Origin: Rothia aerolata | GTDB lineage: Bacteria; Actinomycetota; Actinomycetes; Actinomycetales; Micrococcaceae | Direction: 5' to 3' | Assembly (NCBI RefSeq): GCF_014635585.1 | Contig: NZ_BMDC01000002.1 | Span: 248,001-312,000 of the forward strand | Length of the DNA stretch: 64,000 nucleotides | In this document: positions 62,475-64,000 of the stretch, piece after piece | Numbering within the stretch: the first letter of the stretch is position 1 | Layout: the number at the start of each line of letters is the position of its first letter | Position numbers and translations under genes: made by a program | Notes under the pieces: model-generated | Database searches by the model: none | What the model was told of the DNA's origin: nothing | The model's input: only the letters and a program-made list of their open reading frames with translations

Positions 62475-63410
62475 ATGTCTGAGTCATCACGAAACACTAA
62501 AGGTACTTTTGCAGACCCCATCTTTGGCCGTTTGCTCACCGCTATGGTTACTCCCTTCACATCAGACGGTGCTGTGGATGAGCAGAAGACCGCCGAGCTG
62601 GCAGAAGATTTGGTGGCTCGCGGCCATGACGGCCTGATTGTCTGCGGTACCACCGGTGAGTACTCCACCATGACCGATGAGGAAAACGAACAGGTTTTCC
62701 GCATCGTTAAAGAAGCGGTGGGTCAGAAGGCAAAGATTGTTGCCGGGGTTGGCTCCAACGATACCGCCCACACCCTGCACCTGACTAAGCTGGCAGAGGG
62801 CGTTGGCGTTGACGGTCTGCTGGTGGTGACTCCCTACTACAACAAGCCCACCCAGGCTGGCCTGAAGGCCCACTTCACTGCGGTGGCCGATGCCGCCGAG
62901 ACCCCCGTGATGCTCTACGACATTCCCGGCCGTGCCGGTATTCCCATCCAGCCCGATACCTACAAGGCTCTGGCGGAACACAAGAATATTGTGGCGGTCA
63001 AAGACGCCAAGGCAGACTTTGGTGCGGCAACCGAGGTCATGGCAGCTACCGACCTGCAGTTCTACTCGGGGGACGACGGCTTGACCCTTCCCTGGCTGAG
63101 CATGGGAGCTGTTGGTCTGGTGGGTGTGACCACCCACGTGGCACCCGAGCTCTTCCGCCAGCTAATTGACGCTACTGTTGGCCAGGATTTGGCCCGCGCC
63201 CAGGAGCTTCACCTCAAGCTTGCCCCCGTGGTAGCCGCAACTATGACCCGCGTTCCCGGTTGCGTCTCCGCAAAGAAAATTCTTTCCTGGCAGGGAAAGC
63301 TGGACTCAGCTTTCGTTCGCCTGCCGCACGTGGAACCTACCACCGAAGAAGAGGCGCTCATTCGAGCAGACCTTGAAAACTCGGTGGTGGCAGACACCCT
63401 CATTCGATAG
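62475..63410 (+). CDS. dapA: 4-hydroxy-tetrahydrodipicolinate synthase
   Basis: 311 aa from ATG 62475 (MSESSRNT); the frame is open to 62403 and neither start has a strong ribosome site, but this gives the usual length. TAMVTPF, GTTGEYSTMTDEE with the catalytic Thr pair, YYNKPTQAGL, YDIPGRAGI with the catalytic Tyr, and the Schiff-base Lys in VAVKDAK. It condenses pyruvate and aspartate semialdehyde, first step of the DAP route. Confidence 0.97.
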   Translation: MSESSRNTKGTFADPIFGRLLTAMVTPFTSDGAVDEQKTAELAEDLVARGHDGLIVCGTTGEYSTMTDEENEQVFRIVKEAVGQKAKIVAGVGSNDTAHTLHLTKLAEGVGVDGLLVVTPYYNKPTQAGLKAHFTAVADAAETPVMLYDIPGRAGIPIQPDTYKALAEHKNIVAVKDAKADFGAATEVMAATDLQFYSGDDGLTLPWLSMGAVGLVGVTTHVAPELFRQLIDATVGQDLARAQELHLKLAPVVAATMTRVPGCVSAKKILSWQGKLDSAFVRLPHVEPTTEEEALIRADLENSVVADTLIR

Positions 63411-63429
63411 ATAAGAAAAAGCTGGTGAA

Positions 63430-63475
63430 GCGGGCTCACGAACCATAGATATGGGAGGTTCGTGAGCTCGCTTTT
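63430..63475 (+). terminator. dapA terminator
   Basis: GCGGGCTCACGAACC pairs with GGTTCGTGAGCTCGC at 14 of 15 positions, followed by TTTT. Confidence 0.85.
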
Positions 63476-63497
63476 ACCGTGAAAAGAAAGGCCCTCG

Positions 63498-64000
63498 ATG
63501 GCAATTATTGAATCTGAGCTACGGATGCCCAGAAAACTGAAAAAAGATACCCTGCGCGTGGTACCGCTGGGTGGTCTGGGCGAAGTCGGCCGTAACATGA
63601 CCGTCTACGAAATCAACGGCAAGCTGCTGGTGGTTGACTGCGGCGTGCTCTTTCCCGAAGAATCTCAGCCCGGCGTTGACTTGATTCTGCCCGATCTGAA
63701 CTACATCAAGGATCGCCTCAACGATATTGTTGCTGTGGTGCTGACCCACGGCCACGAAGACCATATCGGCGCCGTGCCCTACCTGCTCAAGCGTCGTCCT
63801 GACATTCCCCTGATCGGCTCCGAACTCACCCTGGCGTTGATCGAGGCTAAGCTGGCCGAGCACCGCATCAAACCCTACACCCTCACCGTCAAGGAAGGCC
63901 AGGTGGAGACCTTCGGCCCCTTCGAGTGCGAGTTCGTGGCGGTCAACCACTCCATTCCCGATGCGCTGGCAGTATTCCTGCGTACCCCCGCCGGTAAGGT
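63498..64000 (+). CDS. rnj: Ribonuclease J, 5' part
   Basis: The first 167 codons are visible; the gene runs off the window. ATG 63498 follows AAAGAAAGG. Beta-lactamase fold: RVVPLGGLGEVGRNMT, LLVVDCGVLFPE and the metal motif H84-G-H86-E-D88-H89 (LTHGHEDHIGAVPYLL). RNase J has 5'-exonuclease and endonuclease activity in rRNA and mRNA processing. The dapB-dapA-rnj order is standard in actinobacteria. Confidence 0.96.
   Translation, partial: MAIIESELRMPRKLKKDTLRVVPLGGLGEVGRNMTVYEINGKLLVVDCGVLFPEESQPGVDLILPDLNYIKDRLNDIVAVVLTHGHEDHIGAVPYLLKRRPDIPLIGSELTLALIEAKLAEHRIKPYTLTVKEGQVETFGPFECEFVAVNHSIPDALAVFLRTPAGK

Overview
The window is a chromosomal segment of a moderately high-GC Gram-positive actinobacterium. 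Gene order is typically actinobacterial: dgt/dnaG, rpsB-tsf-pyrH-frr-cdsA, dxr-site-2 protease-ispG-GNAT, rimP-nusA-ylxR-infB-rbfA-truB-ribF and rpsO-pnp-M16 peptidase-dapB-dapA-rnj. A mycothiol-type maleylpyruvate isomerase supports this. A pyruvate formate-lyase system, luxS and the housekeeping order together point to a facultatively anaerobic Micrococcaceae, most likely Rothia. The genus is an inference; no 16S rRNA gene is present.

Layout. 1-1044 is the 3' part of dgt. 1120-7395 is a complete 3-hydroxybenzoate/gentisate catabolic cluster: IclR regulator, gentisate dioxygenase, maleylpyruvate isomerase, fumarylpyruvate hydrolase, AAHS transporter and 3-hydroxybenzoate 6-hydroxylase. It sits between dgt and dnaG and has a copy of the same palindrome at each end. 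7504-10430 holds dnaG, tRNA-Asn and about 0.8 kb of non-coding DNA made of tRNA-tail duplications and large hairpins. 10430-15715 is accessory: holin-like envelope protein, GT4 glycosyltransferase, a CAU tRNA, a GH32 lipoprotein and an M23 peptidase. 15716-21267 is the translation and phospholipid block with an unusual rpsB upstream region. 21404-27027 encodes transport and stress functions. 27064-39015 contains the isoprenoid genes, a naturally split pyruvate formate-lyase and proS. 39209-49870 runs from a TSUP transporter to ribF. 49871-57226 includes a heavily folded convergent gap, an aldo/keto reductase, the luxS-mtnN pair, an amino acid permease, rpsO and pnp. The window ends with an M16 peptidase, an acyltransferase, dapB-dapA and the start of rnj.

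The most unusual signal is a family of intergenic palindromes. Their arms of about 19-24 bp have a different sequence at every locus but remain complementary, while the loop is constant (27 nt, or about 81 nt with an insert, plus diverged forms). Seven copies lie at 28414, 28562, 33748, 39028, 46349, 48750 and 58675, none inside a gene. Other points of note are two TTTCC-N7-GGAAT operator candidates in the gentisate cluster, the pyruvate formate-lyase split into PflB plus a glycyl-radical subunit, a ylxR gene whose only sensible start is CTG, a DnaA-box cluster and a candidate structured RNA upstream of rpsB, and a duplicated pyrH 3' end.
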